A DNA stretch of 64,000 nt, from positions 124,001 to 188,000 of the forward strand of contig JAPYMA010000328.1 of assembly GCA_035041965.1 (NCBI GenBank), in the 5' to 3' direction. Source of the stretch: Anisakis pegreffii. Lineage: Eukaryota > Nematoda > Chromadorea > Rhabditida > Anisakidae. Below the pieces are notes generated by a model that made no database searches, was not told the DNA's origin, and saw nothing but the letters and a program-made list of their open reading frames with translations. Made by a program: the position numbers and the translations under genes. Below, in pieces: positions 40,165 to 56,900 of the stretch (its first letter is position 1; every line of letters begins with the position of its first letter).

Positions 40165-43100
40165 TTACTGCAAATTTTACTCGAAACTAAAAGAATGCGA
40201 ACGAAACACTGCTCAAAATATGCTTTTAGAGTTGTGAAACTAGCAAACGAACATATCGTGTGAATCCTTGTAAATTATAAGAATAATCACAACTCTCAAA
40301 TTAAGAATAGAGAAGCTGAAACGAAAAGACGTAAAGCAGATATGGCGCTCGCAAATACACGGTAAAACCAAGGAATAAGTGATCAGAACTATTCCGCGCT
40401 CAAGATACCACGGCAAATAATCAAGAACTCATCAATGATAGGTGGTTGTTTGTTTACTTACAATCAAAGGGTCGACAATATTGTCAATAAAGCGAAATCA
40501 AATAGCAAATAAATCATTGGGCGAACAGTATGAGAACAACAGCCGAAGTATGAGAACAACAACATTCTCAAGAAATGAATGCTGAAATAATGCAATCAAC
40601 ATTTTCATGTGCCAAAAACTCACTCGTACCGCTGCCTAAAAACGAAATTAATCATGAGTTACAGTGAAGATTGAAGGAATTTATGTGAAACGAATGAACA
40701 AAGCGATAATTTTGCGGTATAAATGAGGACTGTAAAATAGCGTCAACTGAAACACAAAACAGAACTACTTTGCAGCCCTTGCCAACACCCCACAATCAAC
40801 AGAACCTGTCTCAAGCAATCACTTCAATTAACAAATCAGTGTCGAATGCAAAAAACACGCAATTTCAAATTAAACCATTAGCCACACTTTTGTGTTTTAC
40901 AAATCCCAATTCAATGCAGTAATAGTTAAATAATCGACAATTCGCCCGCTTCTCTTGTTTATGAATTGCTATCATCAAAAGTACAACATCGTTGATGATA
41001 AATGATGCACGCTCAAGATTCAGTGTTCTTTCGTCCATCACAAGACTGAGTGTAAACCTGGAGTTCGCACAAGGTGGAAATCATCTCCTTTCGGGTAATT
41101 TGGGGGTGTCAGGAGGAGAGTACGGGGGGGTTAATAGAAGGGATCGGGAAATGAATGTGTCGTGTAGTTGTTATATTATGATGGAACACCATTGTGATGG
41201 TGTTTTTTCACATGGGCATGTACACGCGGTACGTTCATGGCAATACACTTCGTTCGCCTATTTTATGGGCATGATTAGCTCGTTTAGGCGTAAACAAAAT
41301 TCAGTTTAAATTAATCACAAGCATTGTGCAAATAATTAAGTCTATTTCAAGCAGCATTAAGTTTGTCTTCATTTCAACTTGATGGATCAATGGATGTGTT
41401 GTCATGTTCACAGTTGTTAGCACTCGCAAAATATGTTTTTTAAAATAAGGTCGACAAAGAATTTCTGTTTGCCCGAGTGGCAGATGTCGTAGAAAAGTTT
41501 CACAATTTTTTGAATCAAAGAACCTTCATTGGGATAACATTTGTGAATGCTGCATAGAGCACCGGCTAGGTTCGGAACGAAATCGGAACGATTTCAATCT
41601 CTCGTGAAACGGCCTTCGTCAGCTATGAAATCCGCGCCTTCAAAACACGTCGTCTCTCAGGACACTGAGGAATTTCCGGACCGGTTTTCGGTTTCCTCCT
41701 GATATCATGCATGGAAATATCATGATTTTAAGAAAACTATTGTAGTGGGAGAGGATACCGATGGCCACTGAAGGGGTTAAATGGAGCACTCGAACGCCAG
41801 AAACACCGGTTTAAATGGAAACATATTCATGAGCAGCACGTCTGCATTGAAAGTGAACGATTCCGTTGATAGGATATAGTGAAGGAAAGTGGCAATTTCA
41901 GAGTAATTTAAACTGTTTTAAAACTCAAAAATGACGTTTTTAAGTGCCGAACCAATCATTCATTGTTAGAATCGTCAAACAAAAGACGATAAATTTTTCT
42001 TGTACCCATTAAATCCTTAAAAAAGGTCATCAGTTATCCAATTTCGAAAAGCATGTGAATGTGCAAAGAATGCAGAACAAAACTCGTTCGGTTGTTGCGC
42101 AATTAATCTTTTCCCGTTTCTTTCGTTTTCAGTTTCTATTGATAAGAAGTACACTGAAATTTTTATCGTAAATAGAAATTCCAGTTCTAAAGTTTTGAAA
42201 AATTCTAAAGATCTAAAATTTAAAATGCACTTTTGAAATGTTCCAATGGTTTGCATTCTTATTGAAAACATCACGTTTCTTGGTTATTTTCGACTTTTGA
42301 ACTTGTCGTTTGCACTTGAGAGTAACATTAATCACGTTTTTAAAGTACCTTAATGACGTGATTTCCGCAAATGTTTTCTATTCACTTCGGTTTTCTGACT
42401 ACTTGCTTTAACCAGATTTTTCACTTTCCAATAAAAAAATTTCTCGCCATACCTCTACCCATAGAAAGGGCTTGTTGGATCTTCAAAACCTCGAAATCAT
42501 TGATGAATATCTTTCCGGAAATAACCATTGCTAGATTCAGTGATTCTTAGTGGATGAAACGAAAATCCGTTGACGCTCTTCAAAGGTTGCTTCCTCAAAC
42601 GAGGCACTTTCAATTGATCTATTGAACTGGTCATACCGTGCCGATTCATACACTTTTCAATACTTCAGTTTCCTAGAGAGAAATTCGAGTGCACTAGAGT
42701 ACCTCTTCTGCACAAGTCTTCAATCCCATTATTCATTCTCACATTTGAAAAGAATAATATTTACATTGGACGTTTCGCTAGTTGAACTTCCACCGAAAAT
42801 TTTTTACATGAAAACACATTACGAAAAAAATTTTCGAACACAATGCGTGTAAATTGCAAATTCTGCTTGTTTGCGAATGATCATGGTTGTAGATGTAGAA
42901 ATCAGAAACAGATGATCAAAAGTTTGCAATGCTCTTCACAAATAACAGAAACAGATTCATAGCCACCTTGAAAAGCTCGAGAATTTCACTTGAAAATCTG
43001 TAATCCATGTTTCGATTGTGCTCATGTAGAGGATTGGTGATCATGTAATCAAGCCGACTGGTCAGTATGCCCTTACTAAGTACACATTTGGGAATTACGC

Positions 43101-44061
43101 GAAACGATTTATGATGTTGTTTGAATTTATTAAGACAACTGAATTTATTATGACAAAAACGAATTTTATTGAATTTATTATGACAAATCTGCTAAGTTAA
43201 ATCAGTGAAAGAGAAATTCTTCAGTGTTGAGAACATTGTATTCGATGCTTTCACCAACGAAGAACGTCGAAACTAGCAATGGTGACAGAAACATCAGCGT
43301 CTTGAGAATTTAAGGCACTGGAATATTTCCGTTCATTCTTCACGTAAATTCTTCATGTTCCATTTGTCTCCCTTTTACAGTGTCGCCACGCACAAGAATT
43401 TCATTTTTATATGCCGCAGACTACCATACACTAATTTTTCAATTTCTTAAAAATTCCAATACGTCACAGTCGGAAACGATCTTGAGCGCGAGTTGAAGAA
43501 TCAGTTACAATCTGGTCATGTGTGTCCTTGGCGACAAGTTTTCAATGTTGACGAATCGAAGTGGAACTGTTCTCTGCTCTCTTATGATTAATGCAGCCGA
43601 ATTATTTATTAGGCGCGACTCCGTAACAAGGAAGGTTCTCTACAGGAGACGGGAAGGTGGGCGAGATTATTGTTACATTAACTGCTCAAGGAATTTTTTG
43701 CAGGGATAATAGTTTTTATTTATCATCTCAGGAATCTCTCCAACGAAGACCTATTATGACTTCCTGGCAAATTGGCAGAATTACGAATTTCTCCAAAGAA
43801 AGCAACACTCTGCATCCTCATTAGCTTCTGAACGGTCGAATAGATATTGCTGAACTTATTGGATATAAGTAAGGTAATAAAATAGTTGATTCTCATCTCC
43901 CACATTGAGTAGCTATGCCTCTTTCCATGAATGTATCCCATTATTCAGCAGCAAGTAGTGAAATCGGTTCTAGTGATGCTTATGGGGCTGTGATAATTTG
44001 AAGTGCTGATCGCTTGTGACTATCGTCGTCAGGACAACCGAATGTACGTTGCTGAGTTGTC
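40165..44061. other. Intergenic region between the CRAL-TRIO/GOLD gene and ifta-2
   Basis: No supported gene. A G-rich patch near 41090-41150 shares GGGTAATTTGGGGG with the patch near 16465. The 105-codon frame at 40992-41309 crosses it and has no recognisable domain. Promoters of the two divergently transcribed neighbours must lie here, but I see no defined motif. Confidence 0.4.
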
Positions 44062-45772
44062 ATGCTACAGACATCGGCTGCAATCAAAACCAAAATTCTT
44101 ATTATCGGTCCTATGAAAGTTGGTTTATATTGACAAAATTTTTATTTTTTCACAAAAATTTATTCGAGATCAATTTTTGATTTATTCCTGATCAAATTCC
44201 AGATCAATTCCAGGTTTTTAACAGTCATCAGTGAATAAAAAGTGATATTTATGCCCGATTTTACTTCGATTTGATGCGTAATTATTGCTGAAAGAAGCAT
44301 GCCATTGTATGATCCATTAATAATTATGTAATAATTATATAATCAATGACAAGATGAGATTTTATTTCGTTCGCCTTGTTGATTCGAAGACGCTTCTTCA
44401 TTTTGATTCATTTCAGTGCGGCAAAACAACGATATCGAATTATTTGGCTGATTCAAGTGAGATCAACATCCATGAGTATCGTCCCACACGAGGTATCCAC
44501 TCATCTAACTTGTTCGATCGCTAACTTCTTCAGCTCATTCATTATTTTAAAACCTAAACGGGGATTGCTAAATACTTTCAAAATAGATTCAAAGTCGTTG
44601 GCTTGAATAAGTTGAGTGTATTTTCGTTAAATCTCTCGAACAGAGTAGGAAATTATCGAAGTTGAGATAATATTTTGAGGCGTACGCATTGTCGAGTTCG
44701 AGAGTAACGAATTAGAGTTGAACGGTGAACGTGTGGATGCAGAGGTGGAGTTGTGGGATTGCAGTGGTGATAAACAATATGAGAAGTGCTGGCCAGCGAT
44801 TCGGTGTGACACACACGGCGTGATATTAGTGTGCAGACCTGAGGAAGATGATGGCTACTCGTTGTTACCATGATGAGTTTATGCTATTCTAAGCTTTTCA
44901 TTACCAACAGCTCCATCACGATTCGTTATTTCAACATTGCGGTGCTTAACAGAACTAATCTGTACCAAGTAATTAAGCCAGTTAAAATCTGATTCTTCCA
45001 TATAGCTGAAAGAGTCCTCGATCGATCATTAATAAGTTATTAGTTCGCATAGCGCTGCATTCATTTTCAAGCAGTGGAAATAATGTGCGGCTTTGATATT
45101 GGAAATAACTTTGATATTGGAAAGTCATATCGTTCGGTACCCGGTCAATCTGCCTAAATACATTTTGCCTAAAGACAGTTTGCCTAAAGAAACATTGCCT
45201 AACGGACAGTTTGACTAACGGACAATTTGCCTAACGGACAGTTTGACTAACGGACAATTTGCCTAACGGACAGTTTGCCTAACTTACGGTTTTTTAATGG
45301 ATATTTCGCCTAATAGGCAAACTGTTCCTTAGGCAAACTATCCACTAGGCAAATTGTTCATTAGGCAAACTGTCCGTTAGGCAAAATATCTTTAAGTAGA
45401 TTGACCGGTCACGATATGGTTCGAGTGCAGTTTCAGAGAAGGGTGGTGGTTCTATGGGCAGGAGCCGATTTATGCGTGCAGGCGAATGTCAAGATGAATA
45501 TGTTGGTGGAATATTTCAGGTATGTTGAATTTGTGGAACGAGCGGCGATGAATCGAGAACACGTTTTGGTGCTGCTTCATCACACCGACGAAATGACCAA
45601 TGATGGTGCAATCGCTGATTTCCATCTACCGCCGCAGATGAGCGGTCTGCAAGTTGTTCCGTCGAATATTGACCGCGACGGAGAGAATCTTCGTTTGGAA
45701 TTCAATTCGTTTCTATGTAAAGTTATCGCTGATGCTAAATTTCGTCAGAACTTATCGCCATCCACTCCGTAG
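44062..45772 (+). CDS. ifta-2: IFT22/RABL5-type small GTPase-like protein (intraflagellar transport)
   Basis: A Rab-like protein of the intraflagellar transport B complex, working in cilia. Exons 44062-44118, 44417-44492, 44680-44828 and 45482-45772 join in phase to 190 residues, close to the ~185 of human IFT22. KTKILIIGPMKCGKT is the beta1/P-loop (GxxxxGKT at residues 16-23). YRPTRGVRIVEFE follows the switch-I region. ELWDCSGDKQYEKCWPAI matches the IFT22 block ELWDCGGD...CWPA. The C-terminal part (REHVLVLLHHTDE and on to LRLEFNSFL) aligns well in length. The third donor is uncertain: the frame stays open past 44828 with VCRPEED, which also resembles the family, but no GT there keeps phase with exon 4; alternatively exon 4 may start earlier, near 45437. 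As in other IFT22 proteins, the classical NKxD guanine-specificity motif is not evident. A fold-back transposon occupies much of intron 3. Confidence 0.88.
45136..45412 (+). mobile_element. Fold-back element built of TTAGGCA-containing units, copy 2
   Basis: Same family as 37004-37352 but in opposite orientation: the ends read GGTACCCGGTCAAT and ATTGACCGGTCAC. The left arm has repeated GCCTAACGGACAGTTTG units and the right arm their reverse complements. It lies in intron 3 of the IFT22 gene, ending about 70 bases before exon 4. No target duplication could be recognised. Confidence 0.88.
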
Positions 45773-48700
45773 AAGGAAAGACGTTTGGAGGCAATGAAAA
45801 CACTGGAGACGAGCGATATTGATGCCGTTGAACTCTGAATTGTTAGTTGCGAAAAGACATCAAAGGGCACGCCAAAAAATAAGAGAAAATCAGATCAAAG
45901 AACAATGTGTTAAAGATCATAAATTTGAAGAGTGGGCAAACCTGATTTAAGGAATTTTTTAGACGAACTGTATGGGAATGAGAAATTTTCATAAGCAGAA
46001 TTCTGATGAGAAGATTTTAAAATGTTAACAGTCACCTTGCATTGATCTGAAAGGTCATCTGCATTCGAGTCGCTGAGTGAAAAATTTTGAGACATCGTCA
46101 AACCTCAGTCCTTAACAAAGTTGATTGTTCTCGTGACGAGAAGAACTTTCGGCGTTTATTTTGTAATAACACTGTTTTATTTATCGAAACACAAAGCATT
46201 CATAAGATACAAACATAGAAGGGAAGAGATCCTCCAAATAAGATATACGAAAGTTAAGTTTCATCATTCGAATCGATAGTGCATGATATCTATGTACATC
46301 TTACACATATACAGCTCAAGTACAGATTTAAAAGTTGATTTCATATATCACTTTGGTGTCCCTCACGAATCGTCTCTTTTGCGCTCCGTCGCCAAAAAAA
46401 CTTTGAAGGAGCTAGGATAATCGTGAATGTTGTTGAGTTCACTAATTGTCATCTAACTGATGAACGTATCAATTCCTCACATCAAATGTTCATTGATGAT
46501 CTGTAATCCATCCTAATACTGATTTCCATACGAACTTGGAGATCACTATTATTTGACATTTTCTAAATTTTGAGCTATAGACTTGCATGATTTCTGCTAC
46601 TTCAGATTCCCTTTGACTCAAGTACAATTCGTTGCGATGCAAACGTGAGGGATTGTTTAATATTTTTTGAATGTTCAAACACTTATGAAGATCATAAAGA
46701 ATAAATTTATGCTTACAGTCACTCTGCTCGATTTGATTGATCTTGGGTACTGATTTACAATCGCTATCGAATCTTTTCAGCATATCAAAAATAGCATATT
46801 CACTCAATAAGAACTACTTATCAGTCGAACATATGTGACCTGATCAATTTTATGATTGTTTGACAGTGATAAAAACTATTAAACATCGCAGTCATTCAAA
46901 TGATTTGTTTTTTATGTATCCGATACACCACAACAAATTTTGCATTCACTTATAATATCTTATGTTTTCATGAAGGATATATATATTACGATATCACACT
47001 AATTTCATTATTTCGTGTGAATGAGATTAATGAATTGTAAGTGTGCACAGAAACTGAGCATTTCAGAGCAAATGTTACTCATTACGCAAAGCATTAATAT
47101 GAAGGATTTAACACGTTTCCAATGTTGAATGCTCAATAGCAAAAGACGTGATGTGTTGCTTGAGTGATCATCAGACTCATTAAAACTATTCATTCACATG
47201 CGATGAACATACACCACCTATGAAATACTCACTATGAGCGCAATAATCTAAAGTTAATTAGCGATTCTGACTAGCGTTTGATTAGTTTCGCATTAAATTT
47301 ACCGGCCAAAATATGTTTACCGGTGATTAAAACATCATTATGCATGTGGCACCGTCTGGAAGTCAGACTTTGACCGCAGTATGAATTTGATAAATTCGCA
47401 GAATTACTATATTTCTTTTAGCACTGAACGATACGTTGAGACATATTGCTCTAAGAATAAATGACCATGCCAAACTAGCTAATAAATACATACACTCACC
47501 TAGACGAATGCAATTCGTTCATTCAGTTCACCTACAGATTTCCGGCAATTTCGTTCCTTGGAAACGTTTCCAACACATTAGGCATCATTCATCCCTCATG
47601 CATTTGCTTGGTTCGTATAAATAGTAATACCATCAACCCACTTTACCCCTCATGGCACTCTCTCTCCGTAGCTGCACTTTCCTGGTCTTGTCCATTAACT
47701 ATTGGCAACCAATATCCAACAGTAGTCCACCTGCCACTAAATGCTTAATCACGACGTATTAGTGGCTTCCAAATGATAGCCAACCTGAATCATTCATCAT
47801 TTTTTGACACAAACTCCTAGCACTCGTATTAGTCGTTTGCAGAAGCCTAGGAGGCAGTTACTTACATTATACTCTGATATTTGAAGGTTACATCGAAATC
47901 TTCTTGCTCTAGAGGTTTCGCATTCACCTCGACATTCAGATATCTTCGGCTTTTTTGCTTGCTCGATTGTTTAATGTCCTTTGCTTTTTACTCTAATTAT
48001 TAATTGCACTTTACTCTAATTAACTGAACTTGTACGCTACTCTCTCGAGGATTCTCACAAATGATTAACTGATCAATTGTAGTAAGAACAAAATTTCGAT
48101 TTACTCAGTCAGACGAAAAATTTTGTTGATGTTCATAATGAGAATCACATCTTGTGATTATAGCACATCATGTTTGCGTTTTGAATGACGGTAGCTATGT
48201 TGCTGCTTTCGGATAGAACAAACCTTGTATAGCAATAAAATGATAGTGGACACAGATATTGATGCCATGAGTTTTGAGGACTTCCGGAGGCGTAACGTTA
48301 TTTTCTCTGATAGCTGAACGTTTTCGTAAATGCCGATCGAGAGTGCGACATTCAATTGTGAGATGAACACGTAATGCGTAAACTGTCGATTTTGAGAATT
48401 AGCATCCGTTTGCAGTTGGAAATTTATTAGCCAAATTAATTGCATCTAATCTGTTTGGGTGAATCTCAGTCACGAGCCAATGATGTTTAGTGGAAACATT
48501 GAAGCTGTCCGAGGAGCAGCACACAATGCTAGAGTTGATTGAAATGATCGAGTGTTAATGCTATAGTGATTTGACTGAAAGAAAGTTTTTGTGAGACAAA
48601 TTCTCCAAAACACTGTTATAAGTTTTTTGAGATTACCGATTGTGTCACATAAGTCTGAATCGCGTTTGGAAATTGTTCACGGTTTTCAGTTCCTCAAATA

Positions 48701-50197
48701 GACTCTTTATTGGACTGTTTAAGATCTGAGGATTCTTCTAACTATGACAAATTGTATCGAGCAAACTTACAGAAATGTTTTGATCCAGTTGCGGAGATCT
48801 ATACAGTTAAAGAATAACAAATTCATTTTCGAGTGCAGTTTGTCAGCAAGTAACATAGATGACTTGTCTGGCATAATCGGTAACCTCGAATAACTTTTAA
48901 CAGCATATTGGAGAGTGTACTTTACAAAATGTTTTTCAGATAAGTCTAGCATAAACTAATCTTAAGCCATGCGTATGGCATAAATCCATTCGTAAATTCG
49001 CTATGGATATGGATATCCCTCATGCAAATATGTAAGCAGATGAATGCCTTCTATATGCAACCGAAGCATAGATTATAAATACATCACATACTCAAAATTG
49101 TAATCATAATGATGTGAACAACAAACGTAATCGTAAATCAATTCACAAATATGTTCGTCGTTAAGCGGTCTCTTAATCACTGCATTCAAGCGGATGCAAA
49201 CTTGCCTGGATTTGCAATATGTTGCGATTGACGAAAGTGATGTGTCTGTGAATATGCCACTGCAATTTCAACAACACTTCTTTCGCTATTTTCATCATCT
49301 TACCTCTTCGGAAACTAATTATTGAGATTTTGAGTTTGTCAAGTTTCTTTACCTATAGAATTTTTTGAGATGATGAGATGAAATTATTCTTAAACGAGCA
49401 TACATGTAGCGCCAGGAAATGCATAACGGGATCATTTTAGGTCCTGAATTTTTAATAACCTTTTGGAAAAATGAAGTTTCTTGCTGACATTTTGCTTCGC
49501 AATATTATCTTCTCAGCGAACTTTTTTATTTGAAGTTGGGCGATTTGATTTGGGATTATCTTCGCTTTTATTCAGTACAAAATTCTCCCATTTATTCCCA
49601 GGACACTGCTTTGAACGGCTATTAAGTGTCGTTGAGTGAATCGTTGCGTTGATGGATTCGTGCTCGCAAATTTAAATTCTAAGCGCTTGGATTATCTGAA
49701 TATATAGGATCTTATTATTTTATCTGTCTCTTGTGCTTTCAGTTCATGCCAGATCAAATGATGCTTTTAGAGACTATGGCAACCGAATTGCTTTGATTTT
49801 GAGCGGCCCAAATGCAATTTTTCACTGCTGAAACCTAGTAACAGTAAAGCATTAGCATATCATGCTAGTCAGCAGTTATCGTCATATACCTCAACGATTT
49901 ATTGCTTCCATATTGCATGACTGAAAGATAGTCACAGTTGCTTCAATTCTTGTCATTGCTTTTCAATCCAAGTGTTTCATAAGGGTCTTGGCAACCTTCT
50001 GACTGGAAGATAATGCCCTTCATTTAACCATTGTCATTTGATGAGCAAACTTGCAAACTTGTACCATGTTAAAAACGTTTACGTACAGAGATTCTCTTGA
50101 AGGTTTCGTTTCATGATGCTACGTTTCACGAAAACTAAAACAGGTTATATTCTCAACGATGCATTTTCAGTAACATTCCAAACCGAAGTGATAGGTC
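45773..50197. other. Intergenic region between ifta-2 and beta-tubulin
   Basis: No supported gene in 4.4 kb. The open frames are short, on both strands, and show no domain or splice partners. The last 35 bases hold a TTTTCAG acceptor (50164-50170) before the tubulin start, suitable for 5'UTR or spliced-leader joining. Confidence 0.4.
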
Positions 50198-53926
<3,729 letters not shown>

Positions 53927-56900
53927 TCGCAATGTTGAATTTACTTTTGATTTACGCACTTTGTTTATTTGGAAACTTTCGTATTTCCACCTAACGGAAT
54001 TCGTCTTTCTTTCTGCTTCTTATTAATGATCTCATATCGCAATAAAGTTGACATCCACAAACATTTCATTTGTCAGTTTCAATCAAACTTGATTGAATGT
54101 AAATATGCTGGATACTTTGAAATAGTGCTATGACAAGAGACACTTTCACAAAAACATTCACCCAAAGTTTGACAAATGATTTGACTGACAGTACTGCGAT
54201 CATGTCAGTAATGTGTCGAAAAGATTGTCGAGTTTCCGTCAAGATGTCAAGAGCTTTCATCAAGGTTTCTCAGATCTTCACGAACTTCACTGAACGACAT
54301 GCAGTGGAATTTTTGTGCAGGGGACATTAGTGGCAGTGAAAAATGGAACATTACTTTCAACAGGGAATTGTTGCCGATTTTCAAGATATACTATTGCTCT
54401 CATTGTAAAACAAAACGAATAAACTATCACTGAATTATTTTAATTTTGCGTCGTTCACCCATACACATAGCACAGATGAACTTGCTTGCAATCGATACAT
54501 CCTTAACGCATTCGTTCATGGCACATCACTATTTCACCAGCATTTTATGCTCATGCGCTGTCCTCTTCAGTCATATAAGATACATTGGAAATAGAGCAAT
54601 TCGATGATTTCGTTGGAAATAGAAGTCAAATCTGGTGAATATTAATGCGAAGCTGGTGTGATCTATTGATACCGAATATGATCTCTCAATCGGTAACATC
54701 TCAAAAATGAGGTCGGAGTGCCTCAGAGTACGACTGAAACTTCTCTGGGAAAATTTCTGAATAGAGAAGGGGTTAACGAAAAAAAACTGATTCATATACT
54801 ATGATGAAACGAAATGTTCATTTTTCGTAATGTTTGAGAGAAAGCAATTTTTTGGTTAATTCAGAATGACAGTAAGAGCGAAATAATTAGTGTGTCAAGC
54901 ACTCACTATCGGATATAAAGTGACATTTGTTTATGTGTTCAACGAATGAGTATATACAAAGCTGCATATAAGGCATTTTTACTTGTATGTGTGTGTATGT
55001 ACTTTTTATGTTTCATTTACTCGGCGGATACAGCCCAGGATCGATAACACTGAATATGAATGAGACAACGATAAGCGTTTAATTGATTTATTTTTTCGCT
55101 CTAGAGATGCTGAAAGGGCCATAAGAGAATGTTAAAATGGAAAACGCGAACGCCAGGCGACAGATGACGACGACAGACAGTTTCAGTTGGAACGTCAAAT
55201 ATCATTATAAACTATTGGAACGATTCATTGCTGCAGGCATGAAATATTTGAACGCATGAAATATAGGTGTTTTTGTTGGGTTCGTGTAGAAAAGCTATTT
55301 AGGATGTTGCCATTTTATTTGGTGTTTATGAGTCGTTAAGTGTGCAATATCGCATCAAACAGAAAGGTCCTATAGAATGTTCTCAGTTGAGGATTGCCTG
55401 AACAGAGAGTAATTCATAGGGTATCGTCCTCGAAATATTAGTTATGCATGATGATTCCTTCAATGTACACACTCTCACGCATGTATGCGGTTAATCAAAC
55501 CATTGTTCCATGCAAACTGAATGAGAATTCTTCATAGAGACATTAATAAATGAGCATCTGAATTGGTATTTTGCGGTAGCAGAGGCATTATTCGATGCAA
55601 ACATAGTAACATCACCTTATTTCAAACGCATCTGCTTAAGACACATATTTTTTGTTCATTCTGTTATGTACATAATGATAATTAACACATCAAACTGCAC
55701 CTACTGCTTTATTATGAATGGATATTTCCATCGTTGAGTAAGGTTGTGTTCGAATACATTGATGGTGAGAGATATTTCGGGTTTTTCTTAAAATTTATAG
55801 TTACTTGAGGATGCAGGATCTCTTTCTGATAACTCCTAATTACGAAATATCGATTTGATGCATTGTGAAAATTGAGGTCTATACGAGAGCAAATTAGCAG
55901 CAGCAGTTCGTGATTGTCTGTTGGGATCAATGAAATTGAACAAATGATTGTTAATTTTCAAGTGACTTTCTGGAGATATCTGATGTCAGTATGATTGTGA
56001 AGATATTGCACGTGAAATGCACAGTTATCAACAGAAAATGATCGCAATAAGCAATGAATTGATTGAGGAATTTCAACAATATTTCTGTACAAATGCACAC
56101 TCTGATCCCAAGCTAAATCCTCCATCGCTTGTTGTATTTCGTTCTTTCATCACCGCATATGTGTGTATAATTCCAGAAAAAGAGACATGCAGTCTACATC
56201 GTAAAAAAAGAAATTAATTGAATAATTCTGGTGAACGCATTGACGTACATCCATCCATTTTGAATTGCTTATTCAGCACTAAGTAACAATTGAATGAAAC
56301 GAGATCAGACCCGACTGACTGCAGCCAATTCAGTCTCGTTCCATCTACTCACCTCTCAAGGGTATTGCACAATATGCAGACTCGTAACCAACGCAGAGTG
56401 CAACAGAACATTTCTCTTTTCTCACTGTTGACTTTAGCAGTAAAATGACTGAGTGACTGACTCGCAAATGTTTACTATCAACGAGAAAGTAATCGAGTTT
56501 CGGCTCGAAATTCAGAAAACGAACGTTCGATTTTTTCTTCCACGAAAGAAATCGATGCAAAACTACAACTCTTCAAGCGAAATCTGCATTTGAATTGGAC
56601 GGAGATAATTTTGAAAAATGATATGATGAAAACAAGATATTGATCTTTATTCTGCAAACAGAGTAAAGAAATCATTGAATTCGAATTTGTTTGGTCGAAT
56701 TTCAAACGAGAATCGGCTTATGAAAAATCGTTGAATTGAAAATGAGAAATTTCATCCTAATGAAACATCATTATACATTCAAAACTCCTCTTCCATATAA
56801 AATCCTTTGACGTTCAAAATCATTTTGGTTAGATCTTCCAACGATATCAGATGTATTTTTCGGCAATGAGTTCCCTTATTTATTCCCTTATTCACTGCGT

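Noticed and set aside
40992..41309. A 105-codon plus-strand frame crossing the G-rich patch at 41.1 kb.
   Set aside because: No recognisable domain or splice context; part of the frame is repeat-like.
44627..44871. Minus-strand Ser/Thr/His-rich frames.
   Set aside because: They are antisense shadows of IFT22 exon 3.
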